A stretch of 13,107 nucleotides of DNA from Bacteroidales bacterium (lineage in GTDB: Bacteria > Bacteroidota > Bacteroidia > Bacteroidales > UBA932), in the NCBI GenBank assembly GCA_016285215.1, contig JAEEQI010000057.1:1-13107 (forward strand), written 5' to 3'. Position numbers and translations under genes: made by a program. This document shows positions 6,892 through 13,107 of the stretch, one piece after another; within the stretch, counting starts at the first letter, position 1; the number at the start of each line of letters is the position of its first letter. Below the pieces are notes generated by a model that worked only from the letters and a program-made list of their open reading frames with translations, ran no database searches and had not been told where the DNA came from.

Positions 6892-7836
6892 ATGGCTTTC
6901 GAACGAGTGGTTTCACGGTTGCTTCCGGACGGAAGCACACGCAAAGTCTATCCTTTTCACATCAGCCTGGAAGGGATGGAGTCCGTTCTTCTATGCAGAG
7001 ATAACGAAGACTATGACCAGTTGGAAAAGGCCTTCTACCTAAGTGCATATAAGAATAATAGCCTGGTTATCACACATATAGCTATGTCCAACCACGGGCA
7101 CTTAGGACTGCTAGCACCAAGTATGGAAACCGCCCTGCTAGTTGGAGAGAACATAAAAAAGCATCATTCCCAATACATTAGCTGGAAGTATAACGAACCT
7201 GGCATTCTGTCAAGGTCACACGTAGACATCCAGTACTTGGACTCAGATTGGTACGTCCGGCACGCCCTGGCGTATATCCCCCGAAATGCGAACGATACGG
7301 GATACCGGATCGAAGACTACCCGTGGTCCGGTTACCGTGGATTATTTATGGAAGGAAAGAGTCCGCTTGCGTGCCGCAGAGTCTCCTCCCTCTCCCGCCG
7401 CGAAAGAGAGGCCCTGTTCCGTACTCACTTGGATTTGAGTTGTGTCCCTTGGCTCATCAACGCACAAGGATCCATAGAACCGGCCAGTGCTTGCGACTGG
7501 CGATACCTGGAAAGTGCATTTGATAACGATCAGGCCTTCTTCCTTAAGATGATAGGATCCGTCAACGTGGCCGAAATGCAACAAAAACTCCAGATGAACA
7601 AACGGGTCCGCCACACGGATGCGGAGATGCTGGCCATCATCGCCAATCTGGCCGATAAGTTCTGCCACCGATCCATTCCGGATTTAACCCCAGATATGAA
7701 AGCCCGAATACTGCCCTACCTGTACAGAGGATATAGAACCAGTATTCCACAACTGGCGCGTTGCCTGCAAATGTCCCGAGAAGTAGTTGTTGGTTTAATT
7801 CCTATGAAAAGGGGAAGGGAAAAGCAGGCCGATTAG
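6892..7836 (+). CDS. REP-associated tyrosine transposase (Y1/HUH family, RAYT-like)
   Basis: The 314-aa product shows the Y1 transposase fold. VITHIAMSNHGHLGLL (59-74) carries the HUH motif with H68 and H70. ALAYIPRNANDTGYRIEDYPWSGYRGLF (125-152) matches the YIHLNPVxAG...DYPWSSY signature of RAYTs, with Tyr128 as the probable nucleophile. Residues 155-314 form a C-terminal extension ending in a likely helix-turn-helix (SIPQLARCLQMSREVV, 284-299), typical of DNA-binding tails in this group. All catalytic residues are present, so it may be active. Related enzymes nick and join single-stranded REP hairpins next to a short guide sequence. It is the last gene of the operon, and the right repeat array begins one base after its TAG. 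The exact RAYT subgroup is unknown. Confidence 0.88.
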   Translation: MAFERVVSRLLPDGSTRKVYPFHISLEGMESVLLCRDNEDYDQLEKAFYLSAYKNNSLVITHIAMSNHGHLGLLAPSMETALLVGENIKKHHSQYISWKYNEPGILSRSHVDIQYLDSDWYVRHALAYIPRNANDTGYRIEDYPWSGYRGLFMEGKSPLACRRVSSLSRREREALFRTHLDLSCVPWLINAQGSIEPASACDWRYLESAFDNDQAFFLKMIGSVNVAEMQQKLQMNKRVRHTDAEMLAIIANLADKFCHRSIPDLTPDMKARILPYLYRGYRTSIPQLARCLQMSREVVVGLIPMKRGREKQAD

Positions 7837-7837
7837 C

Positions 7838-8042
7838 GTCGCAGGTGGGAGAACAGAGTGTCGCAGGTTTGGAGGCAAAGTGTCGCAGGTGGGAGAACAG
7901 AGTGTCGCAGGTCCGCAAAAATTGGCTGGCCTGCGACACTTTTCTTGCTTCTGTGGGCTATAGCGTCGCAGGTTAAGGAAAAAACGCGGACCTGCGACGT
8001 TTTGGGCAATGACCTGCGACGGAACGGGCGTTATCCTGCGAC
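7838..8042. repeat. Right GTCGCAGGT/ACCTGCGAC array (REP-like), nine motifs
   Basis: Forward motifs start at 7838, 7860, 7882, 7904 and 7965. Reverse motifs start at 7929 (first base G), 7990, 8012 and 8034 (first base T). Like-oriented neighbours are exactly 22 bases apart, and facing pairs 7904/7929 and 7965/7990 are exactly 25 apart. The two blocks are separated by 27 bases, as in the left array. The stretch 7860-8020 is the inverted partner of 5676-5836. The 13-base inter-motif sequence GGGAGAACAGAGT occurs twice (7847 and 7891), pointing to recent local duplication. Confidence 0.95.
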
Positions 8043-8053
8043 GGTCAGGGCAT

Positions 8054-8240
8054 GGGATGAGGAGGATAGGGGTCCGGGAGGCTTGTCCACCCCCGGACCA
8101 GTATAGGGGGGAGGGGCCCGCAGCTTTTAGGATATTTTCGGAGAGAGCTTGCTCTCGGAGAAAATGTCCTAAAAGGTGTGGGAGGGGCCGGAGTGAGCGA
8201 AGCGAACGGAGTCCTCCCGGACCCCTATCCTCCTCATCCC
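8054..8240. repeat. 187-bp element with perfect 28-bp terminal inverted repeats
   Basis: 8054-8081 is the exact reverse complement of 8213-8240. Inside are three further foldable parts: GGTCCGGG/CCCGGACC (8071-8099), which competes with the left terminal arm; a near-perfect pair of CTTTTAGGA-ATTTTC arms around 8123-8175; and a tip, GAGAGC-TT-GCTCTC, near 8143-8156. It has no ORF of its own. It could be a MITE-like or REP-family element, or a structured transcript. Confidence 0.85.
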
Positions 8241-8285
8241 GGGCACAAACCGGCCGCAGTCGAGGTAGCAAAACGAAAAAGGCAC

Positions 8286-8319
8286 AAAAAAAACCGGCTC
8301 CGGAGGGAGTCGGTTTTTT
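8286..8319 (-). terminator. Intrinsic terminator of gap, bidirectional in form
   Basis: The stem AACCGGCTCC/GGGAGTCGGTT (8292-8315, one G-U pair) is flanked by A8 on the left (a T tract on the minus strand) and T6 on the right. It lies about 60 bases after the gap stop codon and also faces transcription arriving from the RAYT cassette. Confidence 0.85.
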
Positions 8320-8358
8320 AGTCAGAGGGCCGAAATTACTTGGTGATGCGGAGCATTG

Positions 8359-9391
<1,033 letters not shown>

Positions 9392-9427
9392 TTATTGTTA
9401 GTTAAACTTACTTTCTCAAATGCGGCG

Positions 9428-9435
9428 CAAAGGTA
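9428..9435 (-). promoter_or_regulatory. -7 promoter box (TACCTTTG) of gap
   Basis: TACCTTTG on the minus strand fits TAnnTTTG. The start would be near 9422, giving a leader of about 45 bases that is AT-rich before the ATG. This contrasts with the near-leaderless neighbours. Confidence 0.65.
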
Positions 9436-9450
9436 CAAAAAATTTCCGAT

Positions 9451-9465
9451 AATACCATAGGTATT
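9451..9465. promoter_or_regulatory. Palindrome AATACC-ATA-GGTATT upstream of gap
   Basis: A perfect 6-bp inverted repeat with a 3-base centre sits where the gap -33 region would be, 16 bases upstream of the -7 box. It could be an operator, or the weak stem of a terminator for gmhA, whose stop codon is at 9483. Confidence 0.35.
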
Positions 9466-9482
9466 AACAGAGAAACAAAAAA

Positions 9483-10082
9483 TTAAACTTTCGGACAAGA
9501 ATTAGGGCCGAATAGAGACTGCTCTACGGCATCACAGAGGATATGGCCGATAAGGGTCTGGCACTCCTGAATGCGGGGAGTTTCCTCCGACGGCACGTGA
9601 ATCACATAGTCATAGGCATCCATAGCGCACGCACGGCCGCCCACCAGCGCCACCGACACGAGGCCTTTGGCCTTGCAGGCCGAAAGGGCCTCCACCAGAT
9701 TGGCCGAATTACCCGAAGTGGAAATACCCACAAAAACGTCTCCAGGGCAGCCGCAGGCCTCGATCTGGCGGGAAAAGACCCGCTCGTAGCCATAGTCGTT
9801 GCCAATGGCCGTAAGGATGGAGGTATCCACGGTAAGGGCCATAGCGGGAAGGCCTGCCCGGTCCAGCCGGAACTTGTTCACCAGTTCGGCCGACATATGC
9901 TGCGCATCGGCCGCCGATCCGCCGTTTCCGGCCCAGAGGCTCTTGCCTCCGGCTTTATAAGTATCGATTAGCAGCTGCGCCACCGCAGCAATCTTCTCCA
10001 GAGTGGCAGCATCGGCCAGTAAAGCTTCTTTAACAGAAGCACTTGCCTTGACCTGCGCCTTTACATTATCAAAAATACTCAT
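9483..10082 (-). CDS. gmhA: Phosphoheptose (sedoheptulose-7-phosphate) isomerase GmhA
   Basis: GmhA makes D-glycero-D-manno-heptose 7-phosphate, the first step to the heptose used in LPS core and glycoprotein glycans. The 199-aa product is a single SIS domain of the right length. It shows GNGGSAADAQHMSAEL (52-67) with His62 and Glu66, LTAIGNDYGYERVFSRQ (90-106), GISTSGNSANL (119-129) and RIQECQTLIGHILC with Gln172 and His180. These four residues match the known metal and catalytic positions of GmhA and argue against the related DiaA. I choose ATG 10082. An in-frame TTG three codons upstream lies inside the promoter box TATCTTTG and cannot be the start. The gene is divergent from rnhA, and gap follows with its own promoter. 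Confidence 0.93.
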   Translation of the reverse strand: MSIFDNVKAQVKASASVKEALLADAATLEKIAAVAQLLIDTYKAGGKSLWAGNGGSAADAQHMSAELVNKFRLDRAGLPAMALTVDTSILTAIGNDYGYERVFSRQIEACGCPGDVFVGISTSGNSANLVEALSACKAKGLVSVALVGGRACAMDAYDYVIHVPSEETPRIQECQTLIGHILCDAVEQSLFGPNSCPKV

Positions 10083-10088
10083 ATTATA

Positions 10089-10096
10089 CAAAGATA
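10089..10096 (-). promoter_or_regulatory. -7 promoter box (TATCTTTG) of gmhA
   Basis: TATCTTTG on the minus strand ends 6 bases before ATG 10082, again implying an almost leaderless mRNA. A second identical minus-strand box lies upstream at 10175-10182. Confidence 0.6.
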
Positions 10097-10118
10097 AGAA
10101 AAAAAATTCAATCTAAGT

Positions 10119-10151
10119 CCCTCCCCCGAGGGGAGGGGTTTCGGGAGGGGG
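10119..10151. other. GC-rich hairpin and G-quadruplex motif between gmhA and rnhA
   Basis: CCCTCCCC (10119-10126), loop CGA, GGGGAGGG (10130-10137) form a perfect 8-bp stem. On the plus strand four G runs (10130-10133, 10135-10138, 10143-10145, 10147-10151) with loops of 1, 4 and 1 bases fit the G-quadruplex rule. The second half (TTTCGGGAGGGGG) can compete for the same C-rich arm. Confidence 0.6.
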
Positions 10152-10173
10152 TAACGTGGAGGCCCTGAAAGGG

Positions 10174-10228
10174 CAAAGATAACTGGTAGAAAGTTGGGGG
10201 AGATTCTCTAGTTTTTTGTTATCTTTGC
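10174..10228. promoter_or_regulatory. Mirror-image promoter pair: GCAAAGATAAC / GTTATCTTTGC
   Basis: A perfect 11-bp inverted repeat (10174-10184 and 10218-10228) places TATCTTTG on the minus strand at 10182-10175 and on the plus strand at 10220-10227. The plus box ends 5 bases before the rnhA ATG at 10233. The minus box would start a transcript near 10169 running through the GC-rich hairpin toward gmhA: a second gmhA promoter or a short leader RNA. The function of the minus box is inferred. Confidence 0.55.
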
Positions 10229-10232
10229 ATAA

Positions 10233-10709
10233 ATGGAAAAGAAGCCAGCCATATACCTTTACACAGACGGTGCAGCCAGCGGAAACCCCGGCCCGGGCGG
10301 GTACGGGATCGTGCTGCGCTGCGGCGCCCACGAGAAGGAGCTGAGTGGCGGCTTCGCTCTTACCACCAACAACCGGATGGAGCTGCTGGCGGTCATCATC
10401 GGCCTTGAACAAATTAAATGGGATAATGCCGAGGTGCACGTCGTGAGCGACTCTTCCTATGTGGTGAAGGCCCTCAATGAAGGCTGGCTGGACAACTGGA
10501 AGCGCACCGGCTTCAAAGGCAAGAAGAACGTGGACCTGTGGCTCCGGTTTGACACCGTGTACCACAAGCACCGGGTGGCTTTCCATTGGATCAAGGGGCA
10601 CGCCGGACACCCCGAGAACGAGCGCTGCGACGCCCTGGCGGTTGCGGCCTACCACCAACCCAACTTACCGCAAGATACCGGCTATAACGCAGAAAATACA
10701 TTATTATGA
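10233..10709 (+). CDS. rnhA: Ribonuclease HI
   Basis: RNase HI cuts the RNA strand of RNA/DNA hybrids with two metal ions, removing R-loops and primers. The 158-aa product matches the usual size. It has YTDGAASGNPGPGGYG with Asp12, NNRMELLAV with Glu50, VSDSSYVVKAL with Asp73, and KGHAGHPENERCDALA with His126 and Asp133. The five catalytic residues of the family are all in place. A TATCTTTG box ends 5 bases upstream of ATG 10233, so the mRNA is probably leaderless or close to it. The stop codon overlaps the pdxA start (ATGA), making rnhA-pdxA a coupled operon. Confidence 0.96.
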   Translation: MEKKPAIYLYTDGAASGNPGPGGYGIVLRCGAHEKELSGGFALTTNNRMELLAVIIGLEQIKWDNAEVHVVSDSSYVVKALNEGWLDNWKRTGFKGKKNVDLWLRFDTVYHKHRVAFHWIKGHAGHPENERCDALAVAAYHQPNLPQDTGYNAENTLL

Positions 10710-11740
10710 GTTTACCTAAATTGGTCGTCGGAATTACGCAAGGCGACAGCAACGGCATTGGCTACGAGGTCATTATCAAGTCCCTCGCAGACGAAAGAAT
10801 CCTGGACAGCTTTACGCCCGTCATCTACGGTTCATCCAAGCTTATGGGCTTTTACCGCAAGACCCTTCATAATATAGGGCCGATGGATATCAACGTCATC
10901 AATTCGGCCGCCGATGCCAAGCAGCGCAAGATTAACCTGGTGAACTGCCTGCCGGACAACATCTACGCCGAGCCCGGACAGAGCACGCCGGACAGCGCCA
11001 AGGCCGCCATCAAGTCCCTGGAGGTAGCCGTCAAGGACCTCAAGGACAACCAGATAGACGTGCTGGTGACCGCCCCCATCAACAAGCGCGCTATGAGCGC
11101 CGAGGGCTTCTCCAACACCGGCCACACGGAATACCTGCAGCAGGAGTTCGGGGCCGATGATGTTACTATGATTATGGTAAGCGACCAAATCAAGATTGGC
11201 GTGGTCACGGGACATATTCCGCTGCGCGACGTTCCCAAGAGCCTCACCAAGGAGAGCATCCTGGGCAAGCTGCGCATTATGAAGGCTTCCCTGCAGCGGG
11301 ACTTTGGCGTACCCGATCCCAAGATTGCCGTCCTGGGCCTTAACCCGCACTGCGGAGACGGCGGCCTGCTGGGAGACGAAGAGCAGAATATCATCCTTCC
11401 GGCCGTTCAGGAGGCCAACAAGGAGGGCATCCAGGCCTTCGGCCCTTACTCCCCCGACGGGTTCTTCGGCCTTGGTAACTACAGCCGCTTTGACGCCACG
11501 CTGGCAATGTACCACGACCAGGGACTGGCCCCGTTCAAGGCCCTGGCCTTCTCCGACGGCGTAAATTTCACCGCCGGCCTGCCCATTGTGCGCACCTCGC
11601 CGGACCACGGTACGGCCTACGAAATGGCCGGCCGCGACGAAGCCGATCCGCGCAGTATGATGAGTGCCATTTACACAGCTATTGATATCTTCCGCAAGCG
11701 GCTCCAGTACGACACGCTGCAGGAAGGCAAGATGAAGTAG
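10706..11740 (+). CDS. pdxA: 4-hydroxythreonine-4-phosphate dehydrogenase PdxA
   Basis: PdxA oxidises 4-phosphohydroxy-L-threonine in the DXP-dependent route to pyridoxal 5'-phosphate, using NAD(P)+ and a divalent metal. The 344-aa product has the family motifs GITQGDSNGIGYEV, TAPINKRAM, NTGHTEYL, GLNPHCGDGG, PDGFF and MYHDQGLAPFK, and ends with the SPDHGTAYEMAG segment. The likely metal ligands are H170, H215 and H270, with the same 45- and 55-residue spacing as H166, H211 and H266 of E. coli PdxA. It starts inside the rnhA stop (4-base overlap). Its TAG directly abuts the stop codon of the convergent lactonase gene, and a terminator hairpin for this operon lies inside that gene. Confidence 0.96.
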   Translation: MSLPKLVVGITQGDSNGIGYEVIIKSLADERILDSFTPVIYGSSKLMGFYRKTLHNIGPMDINVINSAADAKQRKINLVNCLPDNIYAEPGQSTPDSAKAAIKSLEVAVKDLKDNQIDVLVTAPINKRAMSAEGFSNTGHTEYLQQEFGADDVTMIMVSDQIKIGVVTGHIPLRDVPKSLTKESILGKLRIMKASLQRDFGVPDPKIAVLGLNPHCGDGGLLGDEEQNIILPAVQEANKEGIQAFGPYSPDGFFGLGNYSRFDATLAMYHDQGLAPFKALAFSDGVNFTAGLPIVRTSPDHGTAYEMAGRDEADPRSMMSAIYTAIDIFRKRLQYDTLQEGKMK

Positions 11741-12820
11741 CTACTGGACTTCCACAAACACAGGCTTGGGAGTCTGGATTCTTCTACCGGTGTCCGTGAG
11801 GAGGCCGGTTTTTTCGTCCCTGGCGTAAATCTCAATCTCGTTGGAATCGCGGCAGGCCACGAGGACCCAGTTGCGAAGGACCGTGAAGTTGCGCGGGTGG
11901 GGGCCGGTGGTCTGATAGCCGGCGTACGTGAGGGTGTTGTCTCCATCGGCCTTGAAGATGGCGATGCCGTCGTTCTTCAGGCGGAGGCTGGCGTAGAGGT
12001 ATTCTCCATCGGCCGAAAAATGGATGTCGGCGGCGCCGCGGGCGTCTACCTGATCGGCCTTGATGATCTGCTTAATTTCGAACTTTCCGTTGACGGTGGG
12101 GTTGAGCACGGCAATGTCGCCGGAGAGTTCGCCAATGACAAAGGCGCGGCCGTCGGCTGTGATGATATGACGAGGGCCGAAGTCTGCCGGAAGCTGAACC
12201 GCCGTCCGGTAGTTGGTAACGCTGCGACCGGCGATATCCACTACGCCAATGGCGTCTGAGCTGAACTCGCTGAAAATGAGGTGCTCGCCATCGGCCAGGA
12301 AGCGGGCGCAGTGCACGTGCGGCTTGTCCTGCCGGGTCATATCCGGACCGCCGATGCCACTGATGATGAGCGTATCCATAGGGGCTATGCTGCCGTCGTC
12401 CTTGACCTTGTACACGGCCAGCGAACCGCCACTGTAGTTGCCCACAGCCAGCAGGCCCATCCCGTTGGTGGCCACGTAGCACGGATCCTCGCCGTGCTCC
12501 GGAATGCCGGTGGGCTGCTTGTTCAGGAACGTGAACCCGCCGCCGTCAAAGCGCCAGGCGTACACGGCTGCGGTCTGGTCCGGCATCTCGCTTACCGCCC
12601 AGAGGTGGTTCCCGAAGATGGTCATATACGAAGGATTGGGCATAGGGGCCTTGGCAAAGGAGCCGTATTCCCCTTCGGCCATTATCACCTCTCCCTTCTC
12701 CAGGTCAAACTCGTAAGCGTAAATACCGTCGGCGTAATTGCCAACGAACAGTGTGTGAACATCGCGGTGCTGGCCGCAACCTACAACCAACATAGCCAAA
12801 GCAATAAGGAAACGTTTCAT
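11741..12820 (-). CDS. Lipoprotein of the lactonase family (seven-bladed beta-propeller, Pgl/YbhE-like)
   Basis: The 359-aa product starts with a short lipoprotein signal, MKRFLIALAMLVVG, with Cys15 in the lipobox VVGC, so it should be exported and lipid-anchored. The mature part shows repeated propeller blades: HTLFVGNYADGIYAYEFD, NPSYMTIFGNHLWAVSEM, YVATNGMGLLAVGNYSGGSLAVY, HVHCARFLADGEHLIFSEF, GPRHIITADGRAFVIGEL, DIHFSADGEYLYASLR and HPRNFTVLRNWVLVACRDSNEIEIY. These match the 6-phosphogluconolactonase-like (PF10282-type) family. An exported copy probably acts on another sugar lactone, or only binds. I start at ATG 12820. The frame stays open 90 codons upstream, but only because a 51-bp (17-codon) noncoding repeat lies there. 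A TATATTTG box ends 5 bases before the ATG. Confidence 0.85.
   Translation of the reverse strand: MKRFLIALAMLVVGCGQHRDVHTLFVGNYADGIYAYEFDLEKGEVIMAEGEYGSFAKAPMPNPSYMTIFGNHLWAVSEMPDQTAAVYAWRFDGGGFTFLNKQPTGIPEHGEDPCYVATNGMGLLAVGNYSGGSLAVYKVKDDGSIAPMDTLIISGIGGPDMTRQDKPHVHCARFLADGEHLIFSEFSSDAIGVVDIAGRSVTNYRTAVQLPADFGPRHIITADGRAFVIGELSGDIAVLNPTVNGKFEIKQIIKADQVDARGAADIHFSADGEYLYASLRLKNDGIAIFKADGDNTLTYAGYQTTGPHPRNFTVLRNWVLVACRDSNEIEIYARDEKTGLLTDTGRRIQTPKPVFVEVQ
11786..11814 (+). terminator. Intrinsic terminator of rnhA-pdxA inside the lactonase gene
   Basis: ACCGGTGTCC (11786-11795), loop GTGA, GGAGGCCGGT (11800-11809): a 10-bp stem with one G-G mismatch and one T-G pair, followed by six T in a row (11809-11814). 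It lies 46 bases after the pdxA stop, antisense to codons near the lactonase C-terminus. Confidence 0.6.
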
Positions 12821-12825
12821 GTAGG

Positions 12826-12833
12826 CAAATATA
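12826..12833 (-). promoter_or_regulatory. -7 promoter box (TATATTTG) of the lactonase-family gene
   Basis: TATATTTG on the minus strand ends 5 bases before ATG 12820, the same near-leaderless spacing as surE, the hydrolase gene and rnhA. It supports the downstream ATG rather than the longer frame. Confidence 0.6.
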
Positions 12834-12857
12834 CACATTTTTCCCATACCCCGCCTT

Positions 12858-13107
12858 CCGGTGTGTGTTTTGGGCCGTTTTTGCACACGCGACGGGGTTT
12901 TCGGGGTTCCGGTGTGTGTTTTGGCCCTGTTTCGCACACGGGAACGTGTTTTCCTGGCTCCGGTGTGTGTTTGGGGCCGATTTTGCACACGGGACCGGAT
13001 TTCCGGTGCTCCGGTGTGCGTTTGGGGCCGTTTTTGCACACGGGACGGGGTTTCTGGTGCTCCGGTGTGTGTTTTGGGCTCGTTTCGCACACGGGACGGG
13101 GTTTCCG
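12858..13107. repeat. 51-bp tandem repeat with inverted GTGTG/CACAC units, continuing past the window
   Basis: Units begin at 12858, 12909, 12960, 13011 and 13062 (CCGGTGTG), exactly 51 bases apart. In each, CACAC follows the GTGTG by 23 bases, at 12884, 12935, 12986, 13037 and 13088. Every unit can fold into an 8-bp stem with one mismatch and a T-rich loop. The fifth unit is cut by the window edge. No gene is visible here: the open minus-strand frame (THTG...SRVQ every 17 residues) exists because 51 is a multiple of three. Confidence 0.9.

Larger units (their letters stand above)
5676..8042 (+). mobile_element. RAYT/REP-like cassette: three genes between inverted repeat arrays
   Basis: An HRDC-domain gene, an unrecognised gene and a Y1 tyrosine transposase form one tight operon between two mutually inverted arrays of the 9-bp motif. 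Arrangement in the left array is two forward, one reverse, then one forward, three reverse. In the right array it is four forward, one reverse, then one forward, three reverse. The interior is AT-richer than the surrounding genes. The cassette lies between convergent genes (hydrolase and gap), where an insertion would break nothing. Whether it moves as a unit, or is a stationary RAYT with its own REPs, cannot be told: I see no clear target-site duplication. Confidence 0.75.

Noticed and set aside
5676..8042. GTCGCAGGT arrays as a CRISPR
   Set aside because: The repeat is only 9 bp, intervals are 13-16 bp, orientation alternates, intervals are repeated and no cas genes are present.
10083..10091. 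TTG start of gmhA at 10091
   Set aside because: The TTG is the last part of the TATCTTTG promoter box, so it cannot be in the coding part of that transcript.
10832..11608. 258-aa minus-strand open frame inside pdxA
   Set aside because: It is a shadow frame; PdxA motifs and metal ligands are complete on the plus strand.
12821..13090. 90-residue N-terminal extension of the lactonase-family protein (THTG...SRVQ repeats)
   Set aside because: It comes from a 51-bp noncoding tandem repeat; a lipoprotein signal and a promoter box place the start at 12820.

Overview
The window looks like chromosomal DNA of a GC-rich member of the Bacteroidota, most likely a gut Bacteroidales. Three things suggest this. 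The promoters have the Bacteroidota -7 box TAnnTTTG. The gene content (a GH89 glycosidase, surE-lpxB, two lipoproteins, gmhA) fits such an organism. The host genes are clearly GC-rich, while one inserted cassette is closer to 45-48% GC in the lines I counted. The genus cannot be fixed from the sequence.

Layout from left to right: the 3' part of a GH89 alpha-N-acetylglucosaminidase (+, open at the left edge); tRNA-Ala(CGC) (+); a surE-lpxB operon (-); divergent from it, a lipoprotein alpha/beta-hydrolase (+); a repeat-rich insert of about 2.6 kb (roughly 5497-8240); gap (GAPDH, -); gmhA (-); divergent from it, an rnhA-pdxA operon (+); a lipoprotein of the lactonase (beta-propeller) family (-); and at the right edge a 51-bp tandem repeat with inverted-repeat units.

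The main discovery candidate is the insert between the convergent hydrolase and gap genes. It holds a three-gene operon: a stand-alone HRDC-domain protein (127 aa), an unrecognised 142-aa protein, and a REP-associated-type Y1 (HUH) tyrosine transposase (314 aa; HxH H68/H70, probable catalytic Tyr128). The genes are coupled by a 4-nt overlap and a 1-nt gap. The operon is framed by two arrays of a 9-bp motif, GTCGCAGGT/ACCTGCGAC, with 16 copies in all including two one-mismatch copies. Direct neighbours start exactly 22 bp apart and hairpin-forming neighbours start exactly 25 bp apart. The two arrays are inverted copies of each other over the same 161-bp length, including the sequence between motifs, and the right one starts one base after the transposase stop codon. 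This looks like a RAYT/REP system with a ssDNA-binding-type accessory gene, arranged like a transposable or domesticated unit.

Other structure: a 187-bp element with perfect 28-bp terminal inverted repeats just right of the insert; a 22-bp GC-rich tandem repeat left of it; two copies of a CCCGGG palindrome near gene 3' ends; and TAnnTTTG boxes only 5-6 bases before the ATG of five genes, which implies leaderless or almost leaderless mRNAs.

Housekeeping roles are heparan/mucin-type glycan degradation (GH89), lipid A synthesis (lpxB) with a surE nucleotidase, central glycolysis (gap), heptose synthesis for LPS/S-layer-type glycans (gmhA), RNA/DNA hybrid removal (rnhA) and PLP synthesis (pdxA).
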